DNA of 64,000 bases from Candidatus Hydrogenedentes bacterium ADurb.Bin170 (lineage in GTDB: Bacteria > Hydrogenedentota > Hydrogenedentia > Hydrogenedentales > CAITNO01): NCBI GenBank assembly GCA_002070275.1, contig MWCY01000001.1, positions 1-64,000 on the forward strand, read 5' to 3'. The notes below the pieces were generated by a model. The model ran no database searches. It worked only from the letters and a program-made list of their open reading frames with translations, and was not told where the DNA came from. How positions within the stretch are numbered: the first letter of the stretch is position 1; every line of letters starts with the position of its first letter. This document shows, in pieces, positions 36,839-45,253 of the stretch. Both the position numbers and the translations under genes were made by a program.

Positions 36839-39800
36839 CTACTGCTCAAATTGCATGCAGTTCAGGGAACGGTTGTCTCCCGGGAAAAAGACGGCTTCCC
36901 TGTCTGAAAAAGCATGAACCCGGCTGCACGCCTCCAAAGGAAGCATTTCATCCGAATAGATAAGCCACATTCCTTTGCTTTGAACCACTGGTATGCCGTT
37001 TACAGAAAGGGAGCCGCATCCGGACAACGCCAGAATTTTATTCTCCGGGTTCAGCAGAAGAGCGGAGGGCGCCGCATATGTATATTCAAATTGAAACTGC
37101 AGGCCATCGTAAGCAACGCTGACTGTTCCCGGCGTATTTTCCCCTGTAACAGGAAAAAGACTGATCAGCCTGTTTTCCCCGGAAGGAACAAGGGATGTCC
37201 GCCAGATTCCAGAGGTGTTGGAGACAGGCAGAGGGCTGGAGAAGCCAAGCATTTTCAGAAAGGGGAGATAGAGGTTTTGACGGGGATCAGCAGTCAGGTG
37301 CCGGTCTTTTCCGAAGAGATCGGCGGAGACGGCACTTTCCCAAAGAAGGGGTGACCAGTAAATTGCCCCGGCGCCGCACGGAATTGCATAAAGCGTAACA
37401 GTGCCTTCAGTCAGGCATAAAGTCGCCGTCTCCGTCTTTATCCGGGGAACAGGTAGTCCCTTTGCGTCTCCTGTTTCTGCCAGAAACGTGGAGCCCAGAA
37501 ATTGCCTGTACCGTTCCTGATTTCTTTGTCCCTGCGGATTTATGCCGGGATCACCGGAAAGAAGAACTGCCGCTCCCCGTATCGCATAGCCTTGCATCAG
37601 AGACAGTGTTTCATCTGAAAGCGCATAGGCTGCCGGAAAAATAATAGCCTTCGGCAGATTGTCCTGAAGGGTGGTGAGGGCGTTTTCGCTGACAACGTCA
37701 AAGGGTATATTTGCAGCAAGAAGGCAGTCCAGTGCATTCAACATAACTTCCAGCGAAAAGCTTTCAGGCGCCCCGCTGCGCCAGCCGTCCGACAATACAA
37801 ATACGATATCGGCCGGTTCATGCTGCACCGTAATCATTCGGTTCATACCCGCCAGACGCGACCAGAGGGAAAGAACCGGCTTCGGCCGTGACGGATTTGC
37901 CCATACAACGCCCCAGGGAAAGATGCGATCCGGATCATCCCGCCAGCACCAGTTTTGTATCTGGCTGAATCCCAGTGCCCAGGCATGATGCACAATATCC
38001 CAGAAAAAACGAAGCTGTTCCTCTTCGCTCCGTCGGATGTGGTAATGAGTACCGCCCCGTTCCTCAGCCCAGGCATCATGGGTTTTTACACCGAACTCAC
38101 CCACATGCAGTGCTTTGCCTTCCCGGCGCATGTCATACATGCGTGCGGTAGCGGCAAACCGTGCCCTGTCGAGATTAGGACGGTCAAAATATCCGAAATT
38201 GGAAGCATACTGCCCGCCCAGACTGTTACGAAGATCAATACCGGAAAAAGGATGCTGGTAGTATTCACTGGTGATGGGGTGGTGCGGATCCTCTTCCCGG
38301 ATGGCAACGATGAGCGCCTGAATCCAGCGATTCATCAGAAGGGCTTTAAATTCGTTCAGATCTCTGGCATGCAGGTCATACCAGCCCTGCGCCGCATACT
38401 CCTGTACAGGCACAGCGCCAGGAGCCGGGAATCCTTCGCTTTTCCACGCCTCATTCAGACTTGCAGCATCGGCATAACGTGTCGCCAGAAACTGGTTCCA
38501 AAGGGCACGTATATCTTCCGTATCCGCCAGATCCAGCCTGAAATCACCGTTCAGATAATAAATCAGATCAGGTACATTCTTGTATCTTTCGGCAAAACTG
38601 CGACAAAGAGCCTGTTGCTTTTTTAAAGTATCGTTGTCGATGCACACATTCTTGCCAATGAGCAGTCCTGCCATATAGGTCAGCCTCTGATCCGCACAGA
38701 GTTGGATAAATCCGTCGAAAAAGCGCCAGTGCTCTTCGGTATACTCATAATCTGCCGGACAAAGTTGAAGCATTTCAGCAACCGTTAACCCGGACTGCTT
38801 CATCAGTTTCAGGTCCTCGCTCCAACTGACCGGCGAATGAGAGGGCGAAAGGAAAACAGAAGACCAGAGGTCGGTGCCGAAACGACAGGACTCCGGCGCG
38901 TTACGGCAGGCAGCAGGGAGGCGGTTCAGGCGGTTTACCACAAAACCTGTTGTTCTTTCGTCGCACAAAAGAGTTCCTTCATAGACACGAAGGACAATGC
39001 TGCACAAAGCGGGAAGGGAATCGCTTTCCGGCAGGGTAAATGCCCAGCTGGTCGTTACAACCTCTCCCGGTGCGAGAGCGACCTCCTGTTCAGGACGATC
39101 CGTCAGTGCCGCGCAGAACAGGTCATCAACTGCCAGAGAAACTCTCAGAACACGCTTCTCCTTTGATGTGTTGCGGACTGATGCACTGAGGGATCCTGAC
39201 TCTCCCGGCTGATAGGAGACATAAGCAGTGCGTAGCTCGGAGATCGTGACGCCGGCACGGAGGCGCAGAAGCGCTTCTCTGTAGGCATCAGGTGCCAGCG
39301 CAGGAAAATTCAGATTGTCCACGCCAAAAAGCGCCCAATGCGAGTCTTTGAAAAAGCCCTGATGATTGAAAACAAGTGTGCCCGGGCAGGGAAGGTATTC
39401 TTCCGGAGTTGCGAAGGTCGCCAGAGGACTGATATGCCCATTACCCGACAACTGCGCCGTGGCTTCGAAACCATGGAGTGCGGGGGGAGGCTCGGAGTTT
39501 CTGCCTGACTCTGTTTGTGCATAAAAAGCATAGGCATCGGCAGAAGACGTAAAGCGGCGATCAGGACTGAAGATTTGTAACTGTTCTTTTCTGACAACGA
39601 GTCCGTCGCCCGGTTTGCCGTAGTGTGCATTGATGCGGATTTCTTCGGGAATTGCCGCACAGGTAACGGAATCAAACCACATGGTACCCTGAATATGATG
39701 CAGCCCCGCCTGAAATACGGTTCTGTCTGTTTGCGGATGAATTGTCACTGCGGCTTCATGCCGCATCCAGTCCGACGCCTTGCCGACCTGTGCGAAATCA

Positions 39801-40522
39801 GTAAAATCGAGGATGGCTCCTTCCCGGTCGTATTGGTAAACAGCAAGATAGGCATAGCCTCTGCCCAGAAGCGCATCCGTTTTCAAATGGGCTCCGATGA
39901 GATAATGGTTGCCCGGTTGACAGCCCAGAACGCATTCCCAGCTGCCGGTTCCGCCGTCGAGACTGCTGAGTGCATAAGCACAGGCTGCTCCGGTGTAAGA
40001 TACTTCGGTAGTGATGTCTGCATATGCCGGGTTATGACTGATCCAGCAGGAGACCGGCGATTCGAAATCACCGCCCGGCACAGCGGAATGTTCCGGATTT
40101 CTGGCGATGGACGCCGCATTCTCCAGAAAATCTGTCTGTGTTTTCCAGGCACCCTGATTTTCAATCACCAGCGCATCAAAAGCATAGCCGCCTGAGGTCA
40201 AGAGGTCACCACCTTTGTGCAGAAAGGAAATGAGCGCATCCGCTGCCGCAGCCGGAAAAGAGGCGCCTGTTGGAATCAGCAGAAGATCGAAGTGGTCCCT
40301 TGAAAAGCGAGTCGGGTTATTCAGGTCTTTTAAGCCTCTACGTTCCATCTGAAATCCGGGCAGCCCGGCGACCATGTTTTCCCAGAAATCCGGTTCCGGA
40401 GTAATGGCAGGCGCAGGCATGCCGGGTTCATGAAAGAGAGCAATTCTATATGGTTCTGCATAAGTGCCTGATGATAGCAGCAGAAGCACGGCGATAAAAG
40501 AAAATTGGTATTTTAAAAGCAT
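36839..40522 (-). CDS. large exported GH42-like multidomain protein
   Basis: 1227 residues from the ATG at 40522, where the signal peptide LLKYQFSFIAVLLLLSSGT begins. The frame stays open to 41047, but that part overlaps the plus-strand TIM-barrel gene. Layout: amidotransferase-like domain (25-118), carbohydrate-binding-like domain (150-300), Ig-like domain (430-530), GH42-like barrel (about 548-890), a beta-galactosidase trimerisation-type domain (about 903-1090), and a beta domain. The catalytic region has LNGDF at 658-662 and GEFG (E809). The acid/base Glu of GH42 is replaced by Asp660. Substrate unknown. Confidence 0.78.
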   Translation of the reverse strand: MLLKYQFSFIAVLLLLSSGTYAEPYRIALFHEPGMPAPAITPEPDFWENMVAGLPGFQMERRGLKDLNNPTRFSRDHFDLLLIPTGASFPAAAADALISFLHKGGDLLTSGGYAFDALVIENQGAWKTQTDFLENAASIARNPEHSAVPGGDFESPVSCWISHNPAYADITTEVSYTGAACAYALSSLDGGTGSWECVLGCQPGNHYLIGAHLKTDALLGRGYAYLAVYQYDREGAILDFTDFAQVGKASDWMRHEAAVTIHPQTDRTVFQAGLHHIQGTMWFDSVTCAAIPEEIRINAHYGKPGDGLVVRKEQLQIFSPDRRFTSSADAYAFYAQTESGRNSEPPPALHGFEATAQLSGNGHISPLATFATPEEYLPCPGTLVFNHQGFFKDSHWALFGVDNLNFPALAPDAYREALLRLRAGVTISELRTAYVSYQPGESGSLSASVRNTSKEKRVLRVSLAVDDLFCAALTDRPEQEVALAPGEVVTTSWAFTLPESDSLPALCSIVLRVYEGTLLCDERTTGFVVNRLNRLPAACRNAPESCRFGTDLWSSVFLSPSHSPVSWSEDLKLMKQSGLTVAEMLQLCPADYEYTEEHWRFFDGFIQLCADQRLTYMAGLLIGKNVCIDNDTLKKQQALCRSFAERYKNVPDLIYYLNGDFRLDLADTEDIRALWNQFLATRYADAASLNEAWKSEGFPAPGAVPVQEYAAQGWYDLHARDLNEFKALLMNRWIQALIVAIREEDPHHPITSEYYQHPFSGIDLRNSLGGQYASNFGYFDRPNLDRARFAATARMYDMRREGKALHVGEFGVKTHDAWAEERGGTHYHIRRSEEEQLRFFWDIVHHAWALGFSQIQNWCWRDDPDRIFPWGVVWANPSRPKPVLSLWSRLAGMNRMITVQHEPADIVFVLSDGWRSGAPESFSLEVMLNALDCLLAANIPFDVVSENALTTLQDNLPKAIIFPAAYALSDETLSLMQGYAIRGAAVLLSGDPGINPQGQRNQERYRQFLGSTFLAETGDAKGLPVPRIKTETATLCLTEGTVTLYAIPCGAGAIYWSPLLWESAVSADLFGKDRHLTADPRQNLYLPFLKMLGFSSPLPVSNTSGIWRTSLVPSGENRLISLFPVTGENTPGTVSVAYDGLQFQFEYTYAAPSALLLNPENKILALSGCGSLSVNGIPVVQSKGMWLIYSDEMLPLEACSRVHAFSDREAVFFPGDNRSLNCMQFEQ

Positions 40523-40648
40523 GTTGTTTGTTCCGAAAAGAACTTTGAAATAAAATGGCGGGCAGGATGCCCGAAGCGGTATTATCTTACATGAAAAGAA
40601 CGGTTCCTTTAATCTTGCCAGTGAACAGCGACAAAAAAGGAAATATGC

Positions 40649-41539
40649 ATGGACACACAGCAGAAGAGAAGTCGACGGGAATTCATAGGACAAACCATTG
40701 CTGCAGGTACCGCATTGGGACTGATGCCAGCTGTTGCGCGCTTCGTGCAGGCGGAAGAAGAAAAAGTCGCACCGAAAATTTCTTTCGTCACTGCTAATCT
40801 GGTGGCGCAAGTGACCGGTTTTCGGTTTAAACTGGAGAACTGGGGCGATCAGCACAACAAAACTGTTGCCGCCACAGATGCCGCTGCCTGGGAAAAGATC
40901 TGTAAGGAAATTGCCGGTCTGGGTTTTACTGCAGTGGAAGTATGGGAAGCGCATGCAGCCCCTGAATCCATGGACAGAGAGAAAGGGCGGGTCTGGAAAG
41001 CTATTCTTGATGATCATGGATTGAAAGCCATCGGGTATGGCGGTCATTTATCGCCGGAAACAGTGGAAATTTGCCACTGGCTGGATATCCCGCAGATTAA
41101 CGGAGGGATCGGAAAGAATACACCCGAGGAAGCTACGGCACTTTGCGAAAGATCGGGCATCCGTTTCAATACGGAAAATCATCCGGAAAAAACCGCGGAC
41201 GAAATCCTGAAAGCCGTTGGCGGCGGCAATGAATGGCTGGGTGTGTGCATTGATACGGGATGGCTCGGTACGCAGGGAGCCGCCGGCCCGCAGATCATAC
41301 GGGAATGTGGTGCTTTCGTGCGCCACACCCACATTAAAGATGTGGAAGCACCGGGCGCACATTTGACCTGTCTGTTGGGCGATGGAACGGCTCAGGTGGA
41401 AGCCTGTATGGCGGCTCTCGCTGAAATAGGCTATGACGGGTGGTATTCCTGGGAAGATGAACCCGAAGACCGGAATCCCCTGCTGTCGGCACGGCGGAAT
41501 TATGAATGGATCTTGTCACGCATCGGACAAAAGAGCTGA
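40649..41539 (+). CDS. Tat-exported sugar phosphate isomerase/epimerase-like TIM barrel
   Basis: A 296-residue protein with the Tat motif SRREFIG, followed by TAIAAGTALGLMPAV-type hydrophobic residues, and GGAAATATGC upstream of the ATG. Barrel motifs: VEVWEAH, ENHPEKTADE (Glu), VCIDTGWLGTQG (Asp), VRHTHIKDVEA (His/Asp) and YDGWYSWEDEP. It is divergent from the GH42-like gene and only 7 nt upstream of the M15 peptidase gene. With the 35.8 and 51.1 kb copies it makes three exported relatives in the window. Confidence 0.85.
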   Translation: MDTQQKRSRREFIGQTIAAGTALGLMPAVARFVQAEEEKVAPKISFVTANLVAQVTGFRFKLENWGDQHNKTVAATDAAAWEKICKEIAGLGFTAVEVWEAHAAPESMDREKGRVWKAILDDHGLKAIGYGGHLSPETVEICHWLDIPQINGGIGKNTPEEATALCERSGIRFNTENHPEKTADEILKAVGGGNEWLGVCIDTGWLGTQGAAGPQIIRECGAFVRHTHIKDVEAPGAHLTCLLGDGTAQVEACMAALAEIGYDGWYSWEDEPEDRNPLLSARRNYEWILSRIGQKS

Positions 41540-41546
41540 TTGCTTC

Positions 41547-42371
41547 ATGAGATCTTTTTTGACAACAACGGCAGTTTTTCTGCTGATGTCCTTTATGCTA
41601 TGTCTTGCTGCCGATGTGGCAGGCAATACAGCGGAACCGCAACCCGCGCCCTTGGGACTTTATGCGCTGGCGGCTGCCTATGCGCCGTACTGCCGGATTT
41701 GTGAGGAAGAGAAAGCGCTTTGCTGGGACGACGGCACCGTTCTGTATTATGACGACGAAATAGAAAAAGAAAGTTTTGAGGTGCTGCTCGATCAGGCTTC
41801 CCTGAAAGATCAGATGGCGCAGCCCTATCCGAGACATTGGCGTGACGGGGCGCCCGGCGTTAATGAAGATCCAGGACGGATACGGAATGAGTCCTTTTTC
41901 AGAAAAATATATGGAGAGTCAGCAGATGCCGTGCGGGCGCAGCTGACAGATGTCCCCTGGCTTAACGGAACAGTCATTTCTTTTACCCGCGTCAATGGAG
42001 CGGATCAGGCACTGGCGCGGGTAAGGGAAAAGATGATGCAGCTGCCCCCTGCGGCACAGCGCTATATAATGAATCCGTCGGGCAGTTTTAACTGGCGCGA
42101 AATCGCTGGAACCCGACGCTTAAGCATGCACTCTTTCGGTATAGCTGTAGATTTTCAACTGCCGCCCCGTCTTTATCGCTACTGGCTCTGGGATCAGAAA
42201 GGGACACAGGAAGGTTCGGTTTATCCGGAAGGCATCTTATCGGATGACCGGCTTCGCTGTATTGTAGAGATCTTCGAAAGTGAGGGCTTCATCTGGGGCG
42301 GGAAATGGCACCACTATGACACCATGCATTTTGAATATCGACCGGAGCTGTTGATTCAAGAAAAGAGATAA
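41547..42371 (+). CDS. exported M15-type D-Ala-D-Ala carboxypeptidase/endopeptidase
   Basis: 274 residues from the ATG at 41547, which begins a signal peptide (SFLTTTAVFLLMSFMLCLAAD); the frame extends upstream inside the TIM-barrel gene and is rejected. Zinc-peptidase motifs: SMHSFGIAVDF (His and Asp) and WHHYDTMHFEYRPEL (HxH-type ending). This is the VanY/M15 fold that trims peptidoglycan stem peptides. A catalytic Glu lies in the later segment. Close spacing to the upstream gene suggests co-transcription, but the roles look unrelated. Confidence 0.82.
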   Translation: MRSFLTTTAVFLLMSFMLCLAADVAGNTAEPQPAPLGLYALAAAYAPYCRICEEEKALCWDDGTVLYYDDEIEKESFEVLLDQASLKDQMAQPYPRHWRDGAPGVNEDPGRIRNESFFRKIYGESADAVRAQLTDVPWLNGTVISFTRVNGADQALARVREKMMQLPPAAQRYIMNPSGSFNWREIAGTRRLSMHSFGIAVDFQLPPRLYRYWLWDQKGTQEGSVYPEGILSDDRLRCIVEIFESEGFIWGGKWHHYDTMHFEYRPELLIQEKR

Positions 42372-42423
42372 GCGACTTGATCTTTTTTTGCAGAAATTGC
42401 TGTCGCCGACACCGGAAAAAGTT

Positions 42424-42452
42424 TTGATAGATAGAGAAGGAACCTATATAAT
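42424..42452 (+). promoter_or_regulatory. near-consensus sigma70 promoter for bacterioferritin
   Basis: TTGATA (42424-42429) and TATAAT (42447-42452) are exactly 17 nt apart. The leader to the ATG at 42507 is about 48 nt, with AAGGAG (42494-42499) as ribosome-binding site. This is one of the strongest promoters in the window. Confidence 0.75.
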
Positions 42453-42506
42453 CAAAAAAATAAATCGGGCCATGCGTGTATAAACAAAATCAAAAGGAGA
42501 TCTACC

Positions 42507-43010
42507 ATGCACGAAAAGAGTATTGATTTGCTGAACAGAGCCATTGCCGACGAACTGACAGCGGTTCACCAGTACATGTATTTCCATTTCCGGTGTGATG
42601 ACCAGAGCCTGGACATGCTTGCCAATCTTTTCCGCCGCATTGCCATTGAAGAAATGCTGCATATCGAAACCCTCGCAGAGCGTATCTTTTTTCTGGGCGG
42701 CGAAGTCGAACTGGCAGCATCAGCGGAAGTGCAGAAGATTGCTGACGTGAAAGAAATGCTGAAACTGGCGTCCCATCTGGAAGAACAGTCGGTGCGCGAT
42801 TACAATAATTTTGCTATTGAATGTGGCAGTCATGCAGATTCAGTGTCCAAAAAACTGTTCGAAAAACTCGTGGAAGACGAGGAACGGCATTTCGACCTTT
42901 TCGACACGGAACTGGGTCATCTGAAACGCTTCGGCGATCAGTATCTGGCATTGCAGTCCATTGAACGCACAAAAGTAATCGGTGCTGAAAACGAGCCAAC
43001 CGAGGCCTGA
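42507..43010 (+). CDS. bfr: bacterioferritin
   Basis: A 167-residue ferritin-like protein that stores iron and detoxifies it by oxidation. Di-iron residues are visible: E16 (ADELTAVHQY), E49 with H52 (IEEMLHIE), E82/E93-type positions in the third helix, and VEDEERHFD in the fourth. M50 corresponds to the haem-binding methionine of E. coli Bfr (IDEMKHAD). It has its own strong promoter and is followed by a hairpin, so it is probably monocistronic. It fits with the Feo iron-uptake operon at 57-60 kb. Confidence 0.93.
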   Translation: MHEKSIDLLNRAIADELTAVHQYMYFHFRCDDQSLDMLANLFRRIAIEEMLHIETLAERIFFLGGEVELAASAEVQKIADVKEMLKLASHLEEQSVRDYNNFAIECGSHADSVSKKLFEKLVEDEERHFDLFDTELGHLKRFGDQYLALQSIERTKVIGAENEPTEA

Positions 43011-43049
43011 TTTTCAACGCCGTCAAATGAAGAACAGCGTCTGAAATAC

Positions 43050-43100
43050 CGGAAGCCGTATCTGTTTTACTTGAGTTGTGCAAGAAACGTGCGGCTTCCG
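43050..43100 (+). terminator. long-loop hairpin after bfr
   Basis: CGGAAGCCG (43050-43058) pairs perfectly with CGGCTTCCG (43092-43100) across a 33-nt loop. The following T-run is weak. It may separate bfr from the phosphoesterase gene. Confidence 0.4.
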
Positions 43101-43124
43101 CTTTGTGACAGAAGGAGTCCGTGA

Positions 43125-44105
43125 ATGAATAAAGTAGTCTTGATGACAGCAGTGCTCAGCCTGAGTTTGGGTGCCTTTGCAGAAAATGAACAGAAAATCC
43201 CGCTGAAGTTTCGTGATAACGGCACTTTCAGAATCGTACAGTTCGCAGATCTTCATTGGACGTACGGGTACGGCGAAGACAAATTGACTGCAAAGCTCAT
43301 ACGCACCGTTCTGAATGAGGAAGACCCGGATCTGGTTGTTTTTTCCGGAGACAATATTACAGGCGGCACCCTGCTTCCGAACCGTTCGCTGCGCCAGGTA
43401 ACATCGTTCTGTGCTGAAAGAAAAATCCCCTGGGCGGCTGTGTTCGGCAATCATGACGATGAAGGCAACGCAAGCCGTGAACGGCTGATGTCCATCATGA
43501 GCGGGCTTCCGTATTCCCTGTCTGTCGCCGGACCGGAAGACATTGACGGGGTGAGCAATTACAGTCTGGTTATCGGTTCCTCAAAAAATCCCGAGAAGCC
43601 TGCAGCTAATATCTTCCTCATTGATTCTCTGTCCTACATGATCTGGGAAGGGCAATCGCGTTATGCTCACATAAAAGAATCCCAGCTGGAATGGTTCAAG
43701 CAGGAATCAACCCGGCGTCGTGAAGCTGCCGGAGGTGCAGCGCTTCCTTCTCTGGCATTCTTTCATATTCCGCTTCCCGAATTCCGCAAAGCCTGGGAGT
43801 CCGGAAACGCCATCGGCGTGAAACAGGAAGACATTTGCGACTCGCCCGTGAATTCCGGACTCTTTGATGTTTTCAAAGAAACGGGTGACGTTGTCGGTAT
43901 TTTTTGCGGTCATGACCATACCAATGATTTCATCGGTGAAGTGGACGGCATTTACCTTGGCTACGGCAGAGGCGGCGGACACGGAACGTACGGCAAAGCA
44001 GGGTTTCCCAGAGGCGGGCGTGTTATTGAATTGATAGAAGGGGAACGCAAGTTCCGTACCTGGCACCGCCTGGAAACAGGCGAGCAGGTCATGCAGATTC
44101 CCTGA
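43125..44105 (+). CDS. exported metallophosphoesterase (calcineurin-like)
   Basis: A 326-residue protein with a short Sec signal peptide (VVLMTAVLSLSLGAFA). The five metallophosphoesterase blocks are present: FADLHW, VVFSGDNI, FGNHDDEG, FFHIPLPE and CGHDHTND. These bind two metals. Length and spacing are like the DCR2/purple-acid-phosphatase-like branch that hydrolyses phosphate esters outside the cell. It is upstream of the alpha/beta hydrolase gene (58 nt) and may form an operon with it. Confidence 0.9.
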   Translation: MNKVVLMTAVLSLSLGAFAENEQKIPLKFRDNGTFRIVQFADLHWTYGYGEDKLTAKLIRTVLNEEDPDLVVFSGDNITGGTLLPNRSLRQVTSFCAERKIPWAAVFGNHDDEGNASRERLMSIMSGLPYSLSVAGPEDIDGVSNYSLVIGSSKNPEKPAANIFLIDSLSYMIWEGQSRYAHIKESQLEWFKQESTRRREAAGGAALPSLAFFHIPLPEFRKAWESGNAIGVKQEDICDSPVNSGLFDVFKETGDVVGIFCGHDHTNDFIGEVDGIYLGYGRGGGHGTYGKAGFPRGGRVIELIEGERKFRTWHRLETGEQVMQIP

Positions 44106-44163
44106 GGACAAAGGCACAAAATAAAACATACCGGAATAACCGGCTTTCGGGAGAGGATGCACC

Positions 44164-45198
44164 GTGAAATATCTGCGCTCCCTGATCAAGTGGACAGGCA
44201 TTATTCTGCTGCTGCTTTTATCGCTCGGCATGGTGTTCATCTGTGCCTACGGTAGTGCTCCGGCAAAACGTCCTGATCTCGTGACCAGGCTTCCTGCCGG
44301 TGTAGTACCACCGCCTGGCGGGTATCCCAGCGAGATCACCGCTTTTCTTGCGGGCTATCTTTTTTATGATCTGATCCCCATTGAGAATGGTCCGCCTGTG
44401 CCCGGCGTTCATATGCAGGAAGATATTGAATACGGTAGAGGCGGTGATACACCGCTGTTTCTGGATCTCTATACACCGGAAAACCGGCAGGGCGTACTTC
44501 CGGGTATTCTCCTGTTTTTCGGCGGCAGCTGGAAATACGGACGGAAGGATCAGCTGCGTGTGTACGCCCAGTATTTAGCTGCCAACGGGTATGTGGTCGG
44601 TGCCGTACAGTATCGGCTTCGCGAAGCCGGGCAATGGCCCAATTCCATTCAGGATGCGAAATGTGCCGTGCGCTGGATGCGTGCCCATGCTGCTGAATTC
44701 GGCATTGACCCCGGGCATATCGGTGTTCTGGGGAATTCAGCGGGCGGGTATCTTTCGCTGATGACAGCATACACCGCCGGACAGCCTGAGTTTGAAGGCG
44801 ATGGCGGCTGGGCGGATGAAGATAGCTCAGTTCAGGCTGTGGTGGATATTTACGGGCCCACGGATTTCACGGAGCCGATCCGGCGCGATCACAATGCCGT
44901 GGTGTCTTATATGGGCGGACGCTATGAAGAAATGCCGGAACGTTTCGCAAAAGCCTCGCCTATTTTGCAGCTATCCGAAAAGTCACCGCCTACCTGCGTG
45001 ATTCATGGAACGGTGGATCAGCTGGTGCCCGTGACCCAGAGTGACCGTCTCGTGGAAAAATTACAGGACTTCGGGATCCCCTATGAGTACAGCCGGATAA
45101 ACGGCTGGCCCCATGCCATGGATGCAGCCGTGGCGGTGAGCAATCATACCAAATCGCTTGCATTGCATTTTTTCAACCGTTACCTGAAGCAAAAGTGA
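44164..45198 (+). CDS. membrane-anchored alpha/beta hydrolase (carbohydrate esterase-like)
   Basis: A 344-residue protein with one N-terminal membrane segment (GIILLLLLSLGMVFICAYG). The hydrolase core of BD-FAE type has FFGGSWKYG (oxyanion hole), GNSAGGYLSLM (nucleophile Ser), HGTVDQLVPV (Asp) and NGWPHAMD (His). BD-FAE proteins act on acylated plant xylans and related esters. It precedes the GH3 gene by 55 nt, so it could deacylate a glycan before GH3 action. Confidence 0.88.
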   Translation: MKYLRSLIKWTGIILLLLLSLGMVFICAYGSAPAKRPDLVTRLPAGVVPPPGGYPSEITAFLAGYLFYDLIPIENGPPVPGVHMQEDIEYGRGGDTPLFLDLYTPENRQGVLPGILLFFGGSWKYGRKDQLRVYAQYLAANGYVVGAVQYRLREAGQWPNSIQDAKCAVRWMRAHAAEFGIDPGHIGVLGNSAGGYLSLMTAYTAGQPEFEGDGGWADEDSSVQAVVDIYGPTDFTEPIRRDHNAVVSYMGGRYEEMPERFAKASPILQLSEKSPPTCVIHGTVDQLVPVTQSDRLVEKLQDFGIPYEYSRINGWPHAMDAAVAVSNHTKSLALHFFNRYLKQK

Positions 45199-45253
45199 AG
45201 ACCACTGTCCGTCGATAGTGCGCTTCAATCCGTAGTTTCGGAAAGGAATAACC

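Noticed and set aside
40523-41047. 175-residue N-terminal extension of the GH42-like gene
   Set aside because: Overlaps the plus-strand TIM-barrel gene and precedes the signal peptide; it is not plausible coding sequence.
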